Below are positions 21,099 to 33,685 of a stretch of 64,000 nucleotides of DNA, piece after piece (positions within the stretch are counted from its first letter, which is position 1; every line of letters begins with the position of its first letter). The translations under genes were made by a program, and so were the position numbers. The notes beneath the pieces were generated by a model. It was not told the origin of the DNA. It did no database searches and saw only the letters and a program-made list of their open reading frames with translations. This DNA is from Excoecaria cochinchinensis (taxonomy: Eukaryota > Streptophyta > Magnoliopsida > Malpighiales > Euphorbiaceae). The DNA lies in contig CANTUQ010000158.1 of NCBI GenBank assembly GCA_947683425.1, forward strand, positions 1,302,001-1,366,000. Direction: 5' to 3'.

Positions 21099-23137
21099 TG
21101 TGACATGCGCCGGATCCCCGCGGCCGCCCATGGTACCACCCGCTTGAGGGCGATCGAGGCATTTTTGGGTCCGCTAAAAGCTTGCAATAAATTGCAAGTG
21201 CGTCTATGTTGGGCAATAGGGAGGTTTCATGGAGTCGCCACCCAATAGAACATTGGGAAAGTTTCTCTCGCCTTGGAGAGCCTAAGACTGCGCTTAGTAT
21301 CCATTTTGGGCCAACCAGAGGGGTCTTGGAGGGTAAACCTCTTGCCCTAAGGAGCCTAGGATTAACGCCAAAGCCTCGTGACACAAGAGGTATCTTGGAG
21401 GGTAAACCTCTCGCCTCTTTAAGCCCAAAGACCAGAGCTGGGTTCGGGATTTCTCATCTATTTCTACCTCGATTATTTTATGATTAAATTTTAATTATCA
21501 TTAATTCGCTCTCTCTCCACACAATGCAATTGATTAAAGGCGCATTTATTCACGTTCGAAAAGCAGTAAATGAGCAAATAAATAGTGAAAGCAATAAATT
21601 ACAATAATACAAGGAGCGAAATACAACTCACTTTTATAAATGTGCGATGCATACATGAATCGGGCATTGCTTATGTTAAGGACTTTGGTCCTCGAATGCA
21701 TCATTATCAAAATGGATATTTTTATTGTGATGATTTTTATTGGATAAAAATAGGACATTGGGTCCTTACGTTTATGAAAACCTCATTTTATTAAATATAA
21801 AACATTGATCAATTTTTATATTTAACAAGATACAAAAAGGGTATACTCATATGCATAAAAGAATTAATGAATAAATAAAGGAAATAACCAAGAAGGTTAG
21901 AAAACTAAACCGAACGGACTCCTCCGAGCATGGTAGATCGCCCCTCGAGCTCAGAATAGTCCAAGAAAATCCATATATGCTCACAAAAGGTTAAAAGATG
22001 TTAATATATGAAAGCTTAACATAAATGAAGTAAAAAAACCTTGAGAATGATAGAAAAGATTTGAAAACGTGGAGACAGAAACCAGTGACGGCCGTCTGTC
22101 AAGTGACCGATGCCTGACCAACATATCCCGTCGCTCACTCAAGAGAGAGGGCGTCTGTAGGTGAGGTGACCGACGGGCATCAGTGAAGCAGATGACCTGT
22201 CGGTCACCTCTGCCTCCGAAAATAAAACAGTGAAAACTCTCTTTTTCAAAGCAAAAATGAGTTTTTATCACAAATAAGATGAAGAGAATCAAAATAAAGA
22301 AAAGTGAAAGCGAAAAACCAAGAGAACAGCAAAGTAAAGAAGAAAGATGAAATAATATGGAGAATAAGTCCGGAATATTTACCCTCAGATAATGTTTTAG
22401 TGAGATTCTTGGTGTCGATTAGAGTCCCGCACGCTCCACGAGAAACAAAGTGAAAGGTTAGGAAAGAGGAAAATAGATTGTTTCCTTCTTAACCCCTCAA
22501 AAAGACTGACTTTGGAATCAAAAACCCGAAGAAAACTAATTAGTTTTAGCTCCTTTTTAACAGTTTGATTCTCAGATTAAAAGAGATTTCTTAATATATG
22601 TGTTTGCTGGAATAGAGAGAAAATGTGCTTGAATTTTGGCAGAGTTTTCCCTCTTGAAAAATTTTGGACCCCTTTTTAAGAGAAAATCCGAAGCTTTTAT
22701 AGGCCAGGCACGATCGACGGGCGTCGGTGTGAGGAGACGGGCGTCGGAAGAATCCTTCTGACACAAGGATTCATCCGACGGCCCTGCCATTTCCACCGAT
22801 GGGCGTCAGAAAGGTTGTGTGCTCCGGGAAATCAAGTGGCGTGCTCCGAAAGAGGCGGTACCTTCCGACGGGCGTCGGAAAATACCACAAGCCGTCTGTG
22901 ACCCTAAGCGACGGGCTGGCCTCTCACAGACGGGCTGGCCGTCTGTCAAGGAAAATATACTTTTTGACTCAAAAAATTCCCTGTTTTCTCCCCCTCTGCC
23001 TACGAAAGGTGAAAAGACTCATTTCTCGTGGAGTATGGGACTAAAACCTCCGAATCCAAACCGTTTATACAGGCTCGGATACTGATTTCATCATAGGTAA
23101 TTTCTGATCCGGACCGCTCCGGGACACGGTGCTTACA
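21099..23137 (-). repeat. 5' LTR of element A
   Basis: 2,039 bp, pair of 6,064-8,096. It carries the promoter module at 22,694-22,721 (CTATAAAAG and CCCGTCGAT, one change in the upstream box), GACGGGCGTCGG palindromes at 22,713-22,945, and the primer-site copy TGGCGACTCCA at 21,230-21,240, 143 nt from the true primer site. Confidence 0.95.
21230..21240 (-). other. U5 copy of the primer binding site, element A
   Basis: TGGCGACTCCA on the minus strand is identical to the first 11 nt of the primer site at 21,087-21,097. It is preceded by the perfect stem-loop CCCAAT-GTTCT-ATTGGG. The same copy is at 6,195-6,205 in the other LTR. Confidence 0.85.
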
Positions 23138-23142
23138 CATAT

Positions 23143-24009
23143 ACTAGAAGGTTTCCTTTCCTACTTCTTGCGATGCTCTGGATCGATAATTTATTTGCTA
23201 TTAATGGGGTCCTGAATATCGCTCCACAGAGTTCGGCATTCGTCAGTGTCATGCCCTGTATGCTGATGGTAGGCTTAATATAAATCCACTCGATGATCGG
23301 GATGCCCCAGACTTTTGGCGGGCTTAGCAGGCATTGGTTGTAGCTTACCTTCTTTTATCAACCTTTTAAGTACCCAAGACAATGGCTTACGCAGGTTGGA
23401 GAAATGCCTTTGGTCTACCTCGGTAGCTGCTATATTAACCATGTTTCTAGCTCGATTACCATATTCGGGCCCTACTGACTTTCTTGCACAATAATTACCA
23501 TAATTTCTCCGGGCGTAATTGTCACTACTGGCCTTCCTTGCCAGGCATTCTCCTTTAGCTTCTATGGCTATGTCTTTCAGGGACTCCCAGTCCTTTAGCC
23601 CCTTCATCTTTAACCCATTTTTCAGATATGGGCTGGCATTTCTGATAAACAACCTGATCTGGTCTAAAGTGTCCGCCTTCCTCTTCATCTCCATTACTCG
23701 GTTCCTCCATCAGGTCAGGTATTCATGGAATGACTCCCCTGATTTCTACTGTAGCAGCTCTAGATCTTTTAAAGTTACCTCCATCCTCATGCTGCAGTCA
23801 TACTGTCTGAGGAACTCCTCTATCAACAGATCCTAGTCCTCTTTAGTCCTTCTGTGGAGTCCATGATACCAGTCCACCGCGGGACCTATCAAGATCAAGT
23901 AGAAATATTCTATCTTTTGCCTTTTTGTTAGCGTTGTATCCTTCATTACAAGTGAGTACTACTTAATATGTGCAGTGGGGTCCAATATACCATCAAACTT
24001 TGGCATGTA
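23143..24009 (-). pseudogene. C-terminal gag fragment of element B
   Basis: Homologous to the gag core of A and C: 23,275-23,694 is open (MEMKRKADTLDQIRLFIRNA, LKMKGLKDWESLKDIAIEAK). Upstream to 24,009 the frame has several TAG/TGA codons at conserved Trp or Gln positions. It starts where the CACTA element interrupts gag (minus strand TACATGCCAAAGTTTGATGG) and ends near the zinc knuckle at the element A insertion. Confidence 0.85.
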
Positions 24010-24024
24010 CACTACAAAAAAAAT

Positions 24025-24425
24025 GCCAATTAGCGACTGCTTTTAGCGACTAAAAATTTTAGTCGCTAATTTGCGACGGTTCTGCGATGGAAAGAGTATT
24101 CAGTCATGAGAATATATATAATGAATAATAAAAGGGATTTAGCGACTAAAAGAGCGACTATTTTTTTGTTCGGTCGCTAAAAATTGGCGCGAATTTGCTG
24201 CGCTATTTTTGCGACAAAAATAGCGACTGAATCTTTAGTCGCAAAATATTTGCGCCTAAAATTTCGTCGCTAACATATATTTATAAATTTGCGACGAAAA
24301 ACCAACGGAAATTTGTGTTGCAATTAGCGACGAAATTAGCGACTGGGTATATGGTCGCTAAATTAGAATTTTAATTAATGAATTAGCGACTAAATATTTT
24401 AGTCGCTAAATCGCGATTATGTTAA
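24025..24425. repeat. Left subterminal repeats of the CACTA element
   Basis: More than ten copies, in both orientations, of a motif close to TTTAGTCGCTAA or GCGACGAAA (for example 24,035-24,070, 24,130-24,180, 24,220-24,300, 24,320-24,420). Such repeats are binding sites for TNPA-like proteins in En/Spm. They can fold into hairpins. Confidence 0.85.
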
Positions 24426-26872
24426 GACAGAAAGTGACCTAAACCCCCAATTTTTCTAACTCTCAAACGCTAAGGAGATAAGCGACATATCTCCCATTTT
24501 GAGTAATCCCTCGCCACCGGTGTGGAAGCCCATCGTCGCCGGTGGTTTAATCGGCGTTTGCTACTCCGACAGCTTCGGTTGTGTGAGAGGTGAGTGAAAA
24601 AATCATACAGCTCTCCAAAAATTACAGATTTGTCCGATCCCCAGCTTTTCTAATCTATAATTTTCTTGTTTGTTTGAGGTTTTTGAGGAGTTATAGTCGG
24701 GCTAAAGGAGGAGGAGGGAAAATAGACCGTAATTTTGGCCATCTGACCCAACTTCGGTGGAGTAAACAGAACCAGCAATAAGGTATGTTCTATATATCTG
24801 TTGAGTACATGTTGAGTGAACAGAACCAATAAGATTTGATTCTGAATGTAGAGGATTTTGTTGTGAATATATGGGTTTTATTCATTCTATTTACTGGATC
24901 TGCTGTGAAATAGTAAGAATTAGAAGCTTATGATCCTAAGATAGAGGCATCAGTAAGAAAATTACACAATAAATTAAGCAAATTAACATACATATATGTG
25001 CTTCGTAAATGATTTTGCTATCGCAGTTAACAAGATAATCCAACTAAATCTTATTCTTTAGCGAAGCTTACAGTATACGTCATTTGAGAATATGTAATGT
25101 AGATTACATATAATTTACAGAGCAGTTCAAGTCAAGTTGGAAATGGGGATTATATAAAAAAGGATACTGCTTACATGCAAATCTCATTTAAAGATATTAA
25201 AGTTTAATCACAGATTTAAACTAAGATACTGTACATAATTTATGCAATACCAATCTTAAGTTTTAATTTATATCGATTTCGACTTTAATAAATAATTAAT
25301 TTATTAGGTTGATAGAGTCGAAATAAAGCAAAAGTTTAAATAAATAACTACTTGCATTATTAGGCCTCTAATTAATTAATCAATTTTTTATTCATTAAAA
25401 GAGAGAGAGAGAGAGGGAGGGAGAGATTAGAAAGGCATTGAGAATGTAGAGTTTTTCATAGCATTCAAATTTCTCTGTTTGAAAAAATATAACAATTTTC
25501 ATATTTACTACTTGACAAATTACATATAATACAAGAGACACTTTTTCTGAAAATAGAAGCAAGGAATCTGACTGATTAATTATCAGTATTAAAAAAAAAT
25601 GTATTGTCTTTACCAAAAATTACTAGATAGTGTATAAATTTAATTAATTTCTCGTATTAGGTTAATTTAATTGTATTAGACAATCTTCCAAATTATATAT
25701 AAAGATATATATTCAATTTTGTTATACAAATTATAACCTTGATTTTTCTTTTTACATTGATTTAATTAATTTAAATTTACACAAATTACAACCTTGATTT
25801 AAACAATCAAACCCTAAAGAATCTTAGAGGATAGGATTTGAATTGAGAAGGTAGGGTCCATTCCAACAAATGCCAAAGCTTCTTTGGATTGTGGTTGACT
25901 TGGTTGTGACTTGTAAAATTAGGTTGAAAATTAAAATGCAAGTCGTAGGAAAATGACAAATATTTTTGAAGAAAAAAAGAAAAAAGAAAGTAAATGATAT
26001 TAATTTGAGAGTGCTTGAGTTAGGTTACCGAAATTAGTCAACTCCCAAAGGCAAAGCCAGGGGTCCAGGAGTATTATTTTTCTAGAGAAAAGAGAGTATG
26101 AAACGTGTTCCTCGTAAATATGTATGAAACATGTGATTATCGTCGAAAATTGAAGAATGTTATCTCAAGCACACAAATGTACACTAACAGCTCATAAATT
26201 ATTATTTTTTTTTTTTAGATTTAAAATTTAGAAATTCTTTTGAAGAAAAATATTTTTAGCCAAATAATTACAACTCCTTAAATCAAAAGTAAAGCTGATA
26301 CTATTTCACTATTTTTTATTTTTTATTTTTTGCATTAAGTAGAAACTATGTTTCTAGAACAATTTCAGGTTATGCTCCGCCTCAATTATTATTATAATTA
26401 TTAATTATTTGAAAAAAAATGATAGATTATACACCAATAATTTATTATTTCATATCATATTAAATTATTCTATAAATTGGTCTCATAACTGTCTTGATGT
26501 ATTGTTTGCATTCAATTACAGATAGAGATTACTTGTATTGGAAGGCTAATTATTTGTGCATTGCTTCGGTAGAGATATCATAGATTTAAGAAATTTTAAA
26601 AATACACATAAGAAATATAAAAAATAGATTACAAGACAATTAAATTAGGACATATTAGATAATTCATATATTAATTATAATATAAAAAAGAAAAGAGAAA
26701 TTATAAGATGGAATATAAATTGTGATATATATTTTAAATTGCATTTACTTTTTTCTAGCTATTTGCATGTAGATACGTGATTGTATTAATTTATTTTTCT
26801 AATCTTATATTGTTAATGAATTTGGTATTTAAGTTTCATATAGTTGTGTTGCAATTCGAATGTTTAGGTGTA
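24426..26872 (+). other. 5' untranslated and non-coding region of the CACTA element
   Basis: 2.4 kb before the transposase ORF without a recognisable gene. About 24,430-24,590 is less AT-rich and ends with GTGAGAGGTGAGTG, a plausible first untranslated exon with a splice donor. The rest is AT-rich and includes a short GA repeat at 25,400-25,425. Confidence 0.5.
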
Positions 26873-29800
26873 ATGGAACCCTTAGATCGTTGTTGGATGT
26901 ATAATCGACGAGATTCAAGTGGAAGGACTAATGCATCATTCGTCTTTGGTGTTGAGAATTTTATTAAATTCGCCACTTCTCATCCGGAAGAAATGAGTGG
27001 TGAGCTTATTAGGTGTCCATGCAAAAATTGTGTGAACCGAAGGTTCCATGACGTGGAAACTGTTATGACCCACCTCCTTCGTAGGGGTTTTGTTCGGGAT
27101 TATTTGGTTTGGAATTGCCATGGGGAGTCACACCTTGCTACTAACGAGCCGAATTGGAATCCAATAATTAATGATTCAGTTGGTGGTGCAGAGGTTAGTA
27201 ATCCATATCAGCAAATGGTTCTTGATGCAGTCGGTCCTAATATTTTTCCCAATAATCATTGGCAACAATATATTCCGGATGAACCCGGTCCATCAAATTG
27301 GGGTGGAAATTTAACAGAAGAGCCACCAAATCCTCAATGTCAAGAATTTTATGAACTTATGGAATCTGGTAATGCAATGTTGTATCCCGGTTGTGATAAC
27401 CATTCACAGCTCTCGGTTGTTACTCGGATGTTAAATGCAAAATCCGAATTTAATTTGCCCGAGAGATTTTTTGATGCAAATATTCAACTATTCAAGGAAG
27501 CTTTGCCTGAGGGTAACATACTGCCTGAGAATTTCTACCAAACTAAGAGTCTTGTTAGAAGTTTAGGATTGCCCGTTCAGAAAATCGACTGTTGCAATGA
27601 GGGATGCATGTTGTATTGGCGTGATGATGAAAACTTGACCCATTGTAAGTTCTGCAATCACCCAAGATTCAAACTGCGTGTAGGATCTCGGAAGAACAGA
27701 GCAAAATCATATAAGAAGATGTACTACTTTCCACTAATAGCAAGGCTTCAACGATTGTTTCAGTCAAAAGCGACGGCACCACATATGAGATGGCATCATG
27801 ATCATATCCAAGATGTTGGGGTTATGCAGCATCCTTCCGACTCCCTATCTTGGAAACATTTCAATGAAACTCATCCTTCATTTTTCGCTGAGACTAGAAA
27901 TGTAAGGTTGGGTTTATGTACAGACGGTTTTCAGCCATTTGGGCAATATGGGAGAAAATATTCGTCATGGCCTGTAATAGTCACGCCTTACAACTTGCCT
28001 CCTTGGATGTGTATGAAGGAAGCTTATATGTTTCTAACTGTTATTGTACCTGGCCCTAAGAATCCAAAACAAAAAATTGATGTCTTTTTACAGCCCTTGC
28101 TTCATGACTTGCAGGAATTGTGGAATATTGGGGTGCCTACATATGATGTGTCAACGAAGCAAAATTTCATGATGAAAGCTGCCCTTATGTGGACAATCAA
28201 TGACTTTCCTGCATATTCCATGATGTCTGGTTGGAGTACATCTGGAAAGTATGCATGCCCTCATTGTATGGAACATACTCAATCATTTAGGCTAGAAAGT
28301 GGTGGAAAACAAACATGGTTTGACAATCATAGAAAATTTCTCCCTAATGATCATCCATTTAGGAGAAATAGAAGGAATTTTAGAATTAGACATGTCGAAA
28401 CATTGCCACCGCCACCAATAAGAGATGGGGAACAAATTCAACAAGAAATTGATCAGTGGGGTCTTATGAAAGTTACTGAGCTTGATGCGGATGAGATTAA
28501 TGGTTTTATCTGTCAGTCTTGTGGCTGGAGAAAGCGGAGCATTTTTTGGGATTTGCCTTATTGGAAAACACATATGATTCGACATAATCTTGATGTCATG
28601 CATATTGAGAAAAATGTATTCGACAATGTGATTAACACGGTCTTAAATGTTGAAGGAAAAACCAAAGACAATGCCAAAGCCCGCTCTGATTTGGAAAAGT
28701 ATTGTTGTCGGCCAGAGTTGGCAATGGATCCAATTAGTGGCAAATATCCAAAAGCATGTTACACACTGCATAAAGAATCAAAAAAAGAATTGTTTGAGTG
28801 GTTGTCGGAACTTAAGTTCCCAGATGGATATGTATCTAACTTGAGTCGGTGTGTTGACATGTCAAAATTGAAATTGTTTGGCATGAAAAGTCACGATTGC
28901 CATATATTCATGCAGCGATTGATCCCTGTTGCACTCCGGGAGTTACTACCTGGAAATGTGTGGCAAGTTCTCACGGAGGTAAGCTTATTTTTCAAAGAAT
29001 TGACATCTAGTACTCTCCGAGTTGAAGATGTCGAAGCATTGGAAACAAACATCCCCCAAATTCTGTGTAAGCTAGAGAAGATATTTCCACCATCATTCTT
29101 CGACTCAATAGAGCACTTAATGGTACACTTACCATATGAAGCAAGGATTGCTGGCCCTGTACAATATCGATGGATGTATCCGTTTGAACGGTAAATATCA
29201 GTATAATAATGTACATTATGTATTGTTAAACTTTACGGACGGAAGCATGTATAAACTAATTATTTATACTGGTCGTATGCAGGTTTCTTCGGACGCTAAA
29301 AAAAAGATTGGCAACAAAGCAACAGTTGAGGCATCTATTTGCAATGCGTATTTACTTTCAGAATCATCTACTTTTTTCTCGCATTATTTTGAACCGCACG
29401 TCAGTACTAGAGAACGACGACCACCTCGTTATGATGACGGTGAATGTAGTGAACAAAATACAGAAAATTTAACAATTTTCACTTACCCCGGTCGCGCATG
29501 CTCAGAAATTCGGGACAGAGCATTAACATCGGAGGAGTATCAGGCAGCTCATACATATATTCTATTAAATTGCGATGAAGTTGCTCCATTCTTGACGTAG
29601 GGAGTATTGTATTTAAATATTAAACTGCGATATATGCTAGGATTTGTGCTAAGTGAATAACGGAATTTTTTTTACTGCATTGTTATAAAGCATATATTGC
29701 AATGGCTTACATGAAAAGCATCCCAATCTTACTCCAAGCCAAGTTGAAGCGAATATTGACAAGTATTTCGCCGACTGGTTTGAACTCTATGTAAGTCGAA

Positions 29801-30629
29801 CACTATTTCTATATATAACTTTTAAATATCATTTAACATTGGATTGCTGATGACTTTTCCATGTTTTCTATTTTCAAATAAGGTCCGCTACAATGGGATT
29901 GACAATGAATACCTCTGTAGTTTGTCACAAAGACCATTACGGAGAGTGAAGTGTTGCTCAATCTATTTTATCAATGGATTCAAATTTCACACAAAAAGCC
30001 ATGCTTCTGGGAGACGTTCAATGAATAGTGGCGTTTGTGTAAAAGGCTCGAACTCATGTGATAATATTGGTGATTACTATGGATGGATTGAGGAGATTAT
30101 AGAGTTAGAGTACCCTTCGTTACCAATAAAACGGACAGTACTATTTAAATGTCATTGGTTTGATCCCACTATAGACATTGGTCTCAAGATACACAACCAA
30201 TATGGAATGGTTGATGTAAACCAACATCGTCGTTTCAACAAATATGAGCCATTTATCCTAGCAATGCAAGCTACTCAAGTGTATTATGCAAGATATCCCT
30301 CTTTGAGAGTAGATAGATCTAATTGGTTAGCTGTGTTTTCAGTGAAACAAAGGGATTTCATTGTCACATCAGATGCAAGAGATGATACAGCTACTACAAG
30401 TTCTAATGCCTTCCAAAATGATGAAGTTACATTACATGATGTTACAGTTGATATTGGTAATGAAGATGATATTGATTTGCGTGACCCTACGGGAGTTGTG
30501 ATTGAACTTGACAACGTTGATGAAGTGGTTCAAGAACATGAAGAGGACGATGATGAAGAAGAATTCTCTGATTATGATAGCAATGAGGACGAGGATGAGG
30601 AATTTGAACAGTCGTCTGATAGTTACTAA
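26873..30629 (+). pseudogene. TNP2-like CACTA transposase
   Basis: Exon 1 is 26,873-29,190; I chose MEPLDRCWMYNRRD over an upstream in-frame ATG because the transposase-associated domain starts there (CPCKNCVNR, HLLRRGFVRDYLVWNCHGE). The transposase_21 core follows (ALMWTINDFPAYSMMSGWS, CPHCME). The intron 29,191-29,282 joins YPFER to FLRTLK of the DUF4218 domain. There the 8-A run (29,298-29,305) shifts the frame: LKKK and IGNKATVEASICNAYLLSE lie in different frames, so one base has been lost. Further exons are about 29,690-29,790 (HPNLTPSQVEANIDKYFADW) and 29,883-30,629 (DUF4216: YYGWIEEIIELEYPSLPIKR), ending in an acidic tail. It would cut and paste the transposon; broken here unless the A run is a sequencing error. 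Confidence 0.88.
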
Positions 30630-31107
30630 TTGATCAATTCTGGCTTAGTTTCAATCCATATCTTCATGTTGAGTATTTTATATTTGCCGTTTATAAAATA
30701 AATGGAAGTTTTCTACCACAAGTTAATTCTTTAGAATTGATTAATTTAAATTCACTTTTTAATATAATATTAAAGCCATGAAAAGGAGATTCTTATTTAC
30801 CAAATAACTTAGTGGATTATTCCACCTTCTCTTCACACATTATATATATATATATATCAAATCAGTAGTTACAAAAATTGTGGTTTCAGTTTAAATTGCT
30901 TGTTCATTAATGTGTGCCTTCTTTAGGTAACTTCATATACTTCTTTTATTAACTTCTTTTATTATATAAATCATAATTATTGATGTTGTAACGTGTAAAA
31001 CCTTTAAATTTTATATATCACATGAAAAATAGCATTGATACATGCACTTATGAATCTTTATGTAATTTATTTTATACACATACATGTATAGTTCACAATT
31101 TTTGCAG
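30630..31107 (+). other. AT-rich spacer between the two CACTA genes
   Basis: No ORF. It contains a TA repeat (30,841-30,857) and ends in a good splice acceptor TTTTTGCAG at 31,099-31,107 just before the next ATG. Confidence 0.5.
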
Positions 31108-31109
31108 GT

Positions 31110-33071
31110 ATGGGTCGTGGTAGAGGACGGGCATTATAGGTCGAGGTAGACAGGGGGGACGTTCTGGAGGGGATTCAATTACTCCACCTTTTGGAGACAT
31201 GCCAGATGTACCGGGAGACCCTTCATCCCAGAATGTACAGTCGCCTCCTGTCACATTCACGCCCTCTGCAGCAACTCCTACTCCGCACACAGCCAACAGC
31301 AGTACATCGACTACATGTGAAGTGGCAAGGGAAAATATCAGTCGATTGCGCATTACAGTGAACCCAAGGGGCCTGTAAGTTTTAACCTATACAAATTGCG
31401 ATTAAGTGATATTAAAATGTTTAAGGTGATCATTTTTATATTATATACTTTGTAGGCTGGAACCTTCCTCACAATGCTCCAGAATCATAACCACCAGCTT
31501 TCACCAGCGGATAGACATTAACGGTGTTAGTTGGAAGGAGGTTTCCAGAGAAGTTAAGGAGTTTTATTGGGGAGAATTCATGGTACATTCGAATATTGTT
31601 GAAACTTTTTCATTATAAATTTAAGTTTGCAGATTAATTGGATTAAAGCATTATTGTATTTACTAATGATTTTTTTGTCACGTGTATATACAGAAAAAGT
31701 GCCTTTGGGATGCAGATGCAAATGGCGTTGTTAGGGCAGGTTGGGAAACAAAGGCAGCTCAGAGGTACAAGGATTATGTGTACAACATAAAAAACGCCAA
31801 GCAAAGGCCGAGAGACTTTCCAGAAGCTGCATGGGTTAGGTGGAATGAGATTTTTAATCTACCTCAACGCAAGGAGCTTTCTAATCAGAAAAAAATCAAT
31901 CGCTATGGAGGGTCTCAAGAGAAGGCTCCTGGATCGTACACCGGTGGGACTATTTCTATTGGTGAGCATGTCTCACGACTGGTAAGTAGTTCAATTATAA
32001 CATAAATTATACTTACATTAGCCAATTTTAATTATCAAAATGTTTACCAATTGATTTGTTCAATTGAGTAATTTTGAAACATTTAGCCTTTTTTATATGG
32101 ATTAAATAGAACCAATTAAAGAATGTATTTAAATTATGTGAGAATTGTATGAAAATATATTGATTGATTTACATATTGGAGGATGGGCAAATTGTGTTGG
32201 TGTTTGTTGAGGGGATCGGAGTATATTTGTGTTTTTAAGAAGTGTAAAATGAATTTTTATTTACAGGAGGTTGTCAATATTATAGGGGAGGTGTTACCAA
32301 AATTTTTATTGATTTTTTAAAGAATTTTCACTTCATGCAATATAATGAAATAGCATAAAGACAAAAAAAAATTGAAATGCCGTGTTTTAATAAAAAAAAG
32401 CAAGTAGTTATTTTCGTTAATCATTTTCTTCTTTTTCAATTACTACTTTCTACTGCACAATATAGGAGAGAGAGTTGGGCCGGCCACCTACAATTCCCGA
32501 GGCCTATTTGCACACACATACTATAAATCATGATGGGAAGACGTATGTGGCGGATCGTAGCAGGGAGGTACATGTAAGTTAGTTGTACTTTACTTATTCA
32601 TAATATTTTCAGTTTCTCGAACGTTAAATTGTTGTAAAATATGATTTGTTCTTATACTTACGTTTATTAAAAATTGTTTATGAGCAACTCCGATCTGAGA
32701 GATCGCAGGATGCGTCGTCGGTTGATGAGTCTGAGTTGTTCTTCGAGGCCGCGAGATGCAATAAAAGGAAAACAATTTACGGTCTAGGCTCATATGTGCC
32801 TCCTGGTCTTTATCCATCCGGTCCATCGTGTGCTGCTGGTGCAAGCATAGCCTCTCATTCTGGTGGTCCTTGCTTGACAAAAGAAGATGTCGCGGACATT
32901 GTCGCTACGACTATTCATTCATTGTTTCCGCACTTGACCCCTCAGCCGCCAGCCACTCAGCCCAGTACGGCCACTACATCACCTGCACCACATGACGATG
33001 TCAGCCCTTCATGTCCACACGGTCCTGACCCGCCTGATGATGGAAATTTTGGTAGTGGTGGCCTTACCTGA
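31110..33071 (+). pseudogene. Transposase_24 / TNPA-like CACTA accessory protein
   Basis: Five exons inferred from GT-AG sites: about 31,108-31,374, 31,456-31,582, 31,694-31,981, 32,466-32,573 and about 32,680-33,071. Exon 1 starts MGRGRGR, then a one-base shift puts the remaining G/R-rich and P/T-rich part (GRGRQGGRSGG) in another frame. Exon 3 holds the family core (WETKAAQRYKDYVYNIKNAK, FPEAAWVRWNEIF). Exon 4 reads ELGRPPTIPEAYLHTH and exon 5 CNKRKTIYGLGSYVPPG. In En/Spm the TNPA protein binds subterminal repeats and helps TNP2. The frame shift makes this copy non-functional if real. Confidence 0.75.
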
Positions 33072-33409
33072 ACATCAATCTTTATATCTTTTTTAGAACA
33101 TTTTTTTTATGTATGATACTTTTATTGCAATTTATTACTTAGGATGATATGTGGCACTTTAAGGTAATTATTTTAATTTAGTTTTCATGAATTCTGTATT
33201 AGCTATATATGCCATGTGCGTACGAATATTTATATATATATATATGTTTTGGATTATACTTCTATATATATATTTGATTATAATTTGCATTTATATGTAC
33301 AAATATTAATTATATATATTTTGTATTATAATTTCATACATTTGATTATAATTTACATTTATATATTTCATTTAATAATAACATAAAATTTAACCCTAAA
33401 AAAAAAAAA

Positions 33410-33685
33410 TAAATCTATTAGCCACTAAATTGCGACAGAAAATTTAGTCGCTATATTACTAACGAGAATTGCGACGGAGTCCTTTAGGCGACTAACTGTC
33501 GCAATAACCAATTAGCGACTAATACTTGCGACGAATATTTAGTCGCTATTTACATAAGCGACTAGATTAACTTCTTAATTAGCGACAAATTTTAATGGAT
33601 TTAACGACTAAATTTTTAGTTGCGACTAAATTTTTAGTTGCGACGCGCCGTCGTTCCGTCGCTAAAACTTATTAGCGACTAAAAT
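33410..33685. repeat. Right subterminal repeats of the CACTA element
   Basis: Inverted and direct copies of TTAGCGACTAAA / TTTAGTCGCTA, as on the left side, including a perfect local duplication of GACTAAATTTTTAGTTGCGAC near 33,606-33,642. The array ends abruptly at the gag junction. The preceding 340 bases (33,072-33,409) are AT-rich with TA repeats and no gene. Confidence 0.8.

Larger units (their letters stand above)
6064..23137 (-). mobile_element. Complete Tat-lineage Ty3 LTR retrotransposon A (17.1 kb)
   Basis: Two near-identical LTRs (6,064-8,096 and 21,099-23,137) begin TGT and end TTACA. The element is flanked by a perfect 5-bp target duplication CATAT (6,059-6,063 and 23,138-23,142). 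The primer site, leader, gag, protease, RT, two RNase H domains and integrase are in order on the minus strand, followed by a long accessory region before the polypurine tract. Dual RNase H, an Arg-type primer site and the large 3' region are hallmarks of the Tat lineage (Ogre/Retand/Grande-like). Coding regions carry at least eight stops and one frameshift, so the copy is not autonomous. It is inserted in element B. Confidence 0.95.
24010..33685 (+). mobile_element. CACTA (En/Spm) DNA transposon
   Basis: The left end is CACTACAAAAAAAATGCC at 24,010 inside the gag of element B. Both ends are lined with inverted copies of TTAGCGACTAAA. It encodes a TNP2-type transposase (26,873-30,629) and a transposase_24/TNPA-like protein (31,110-33,071) in the usual order. 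The right end stops at about 33,685 with TTAGCGACTAAAATC and joins gag directly: no terminal TAGTG and no 3-bp duplication is visible, and a few bases of gag between the flanks are missing. The right terminus is therefore deleted. The size (9.7 kb) suits a formerly autonomous element. Confidence 0.9.
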
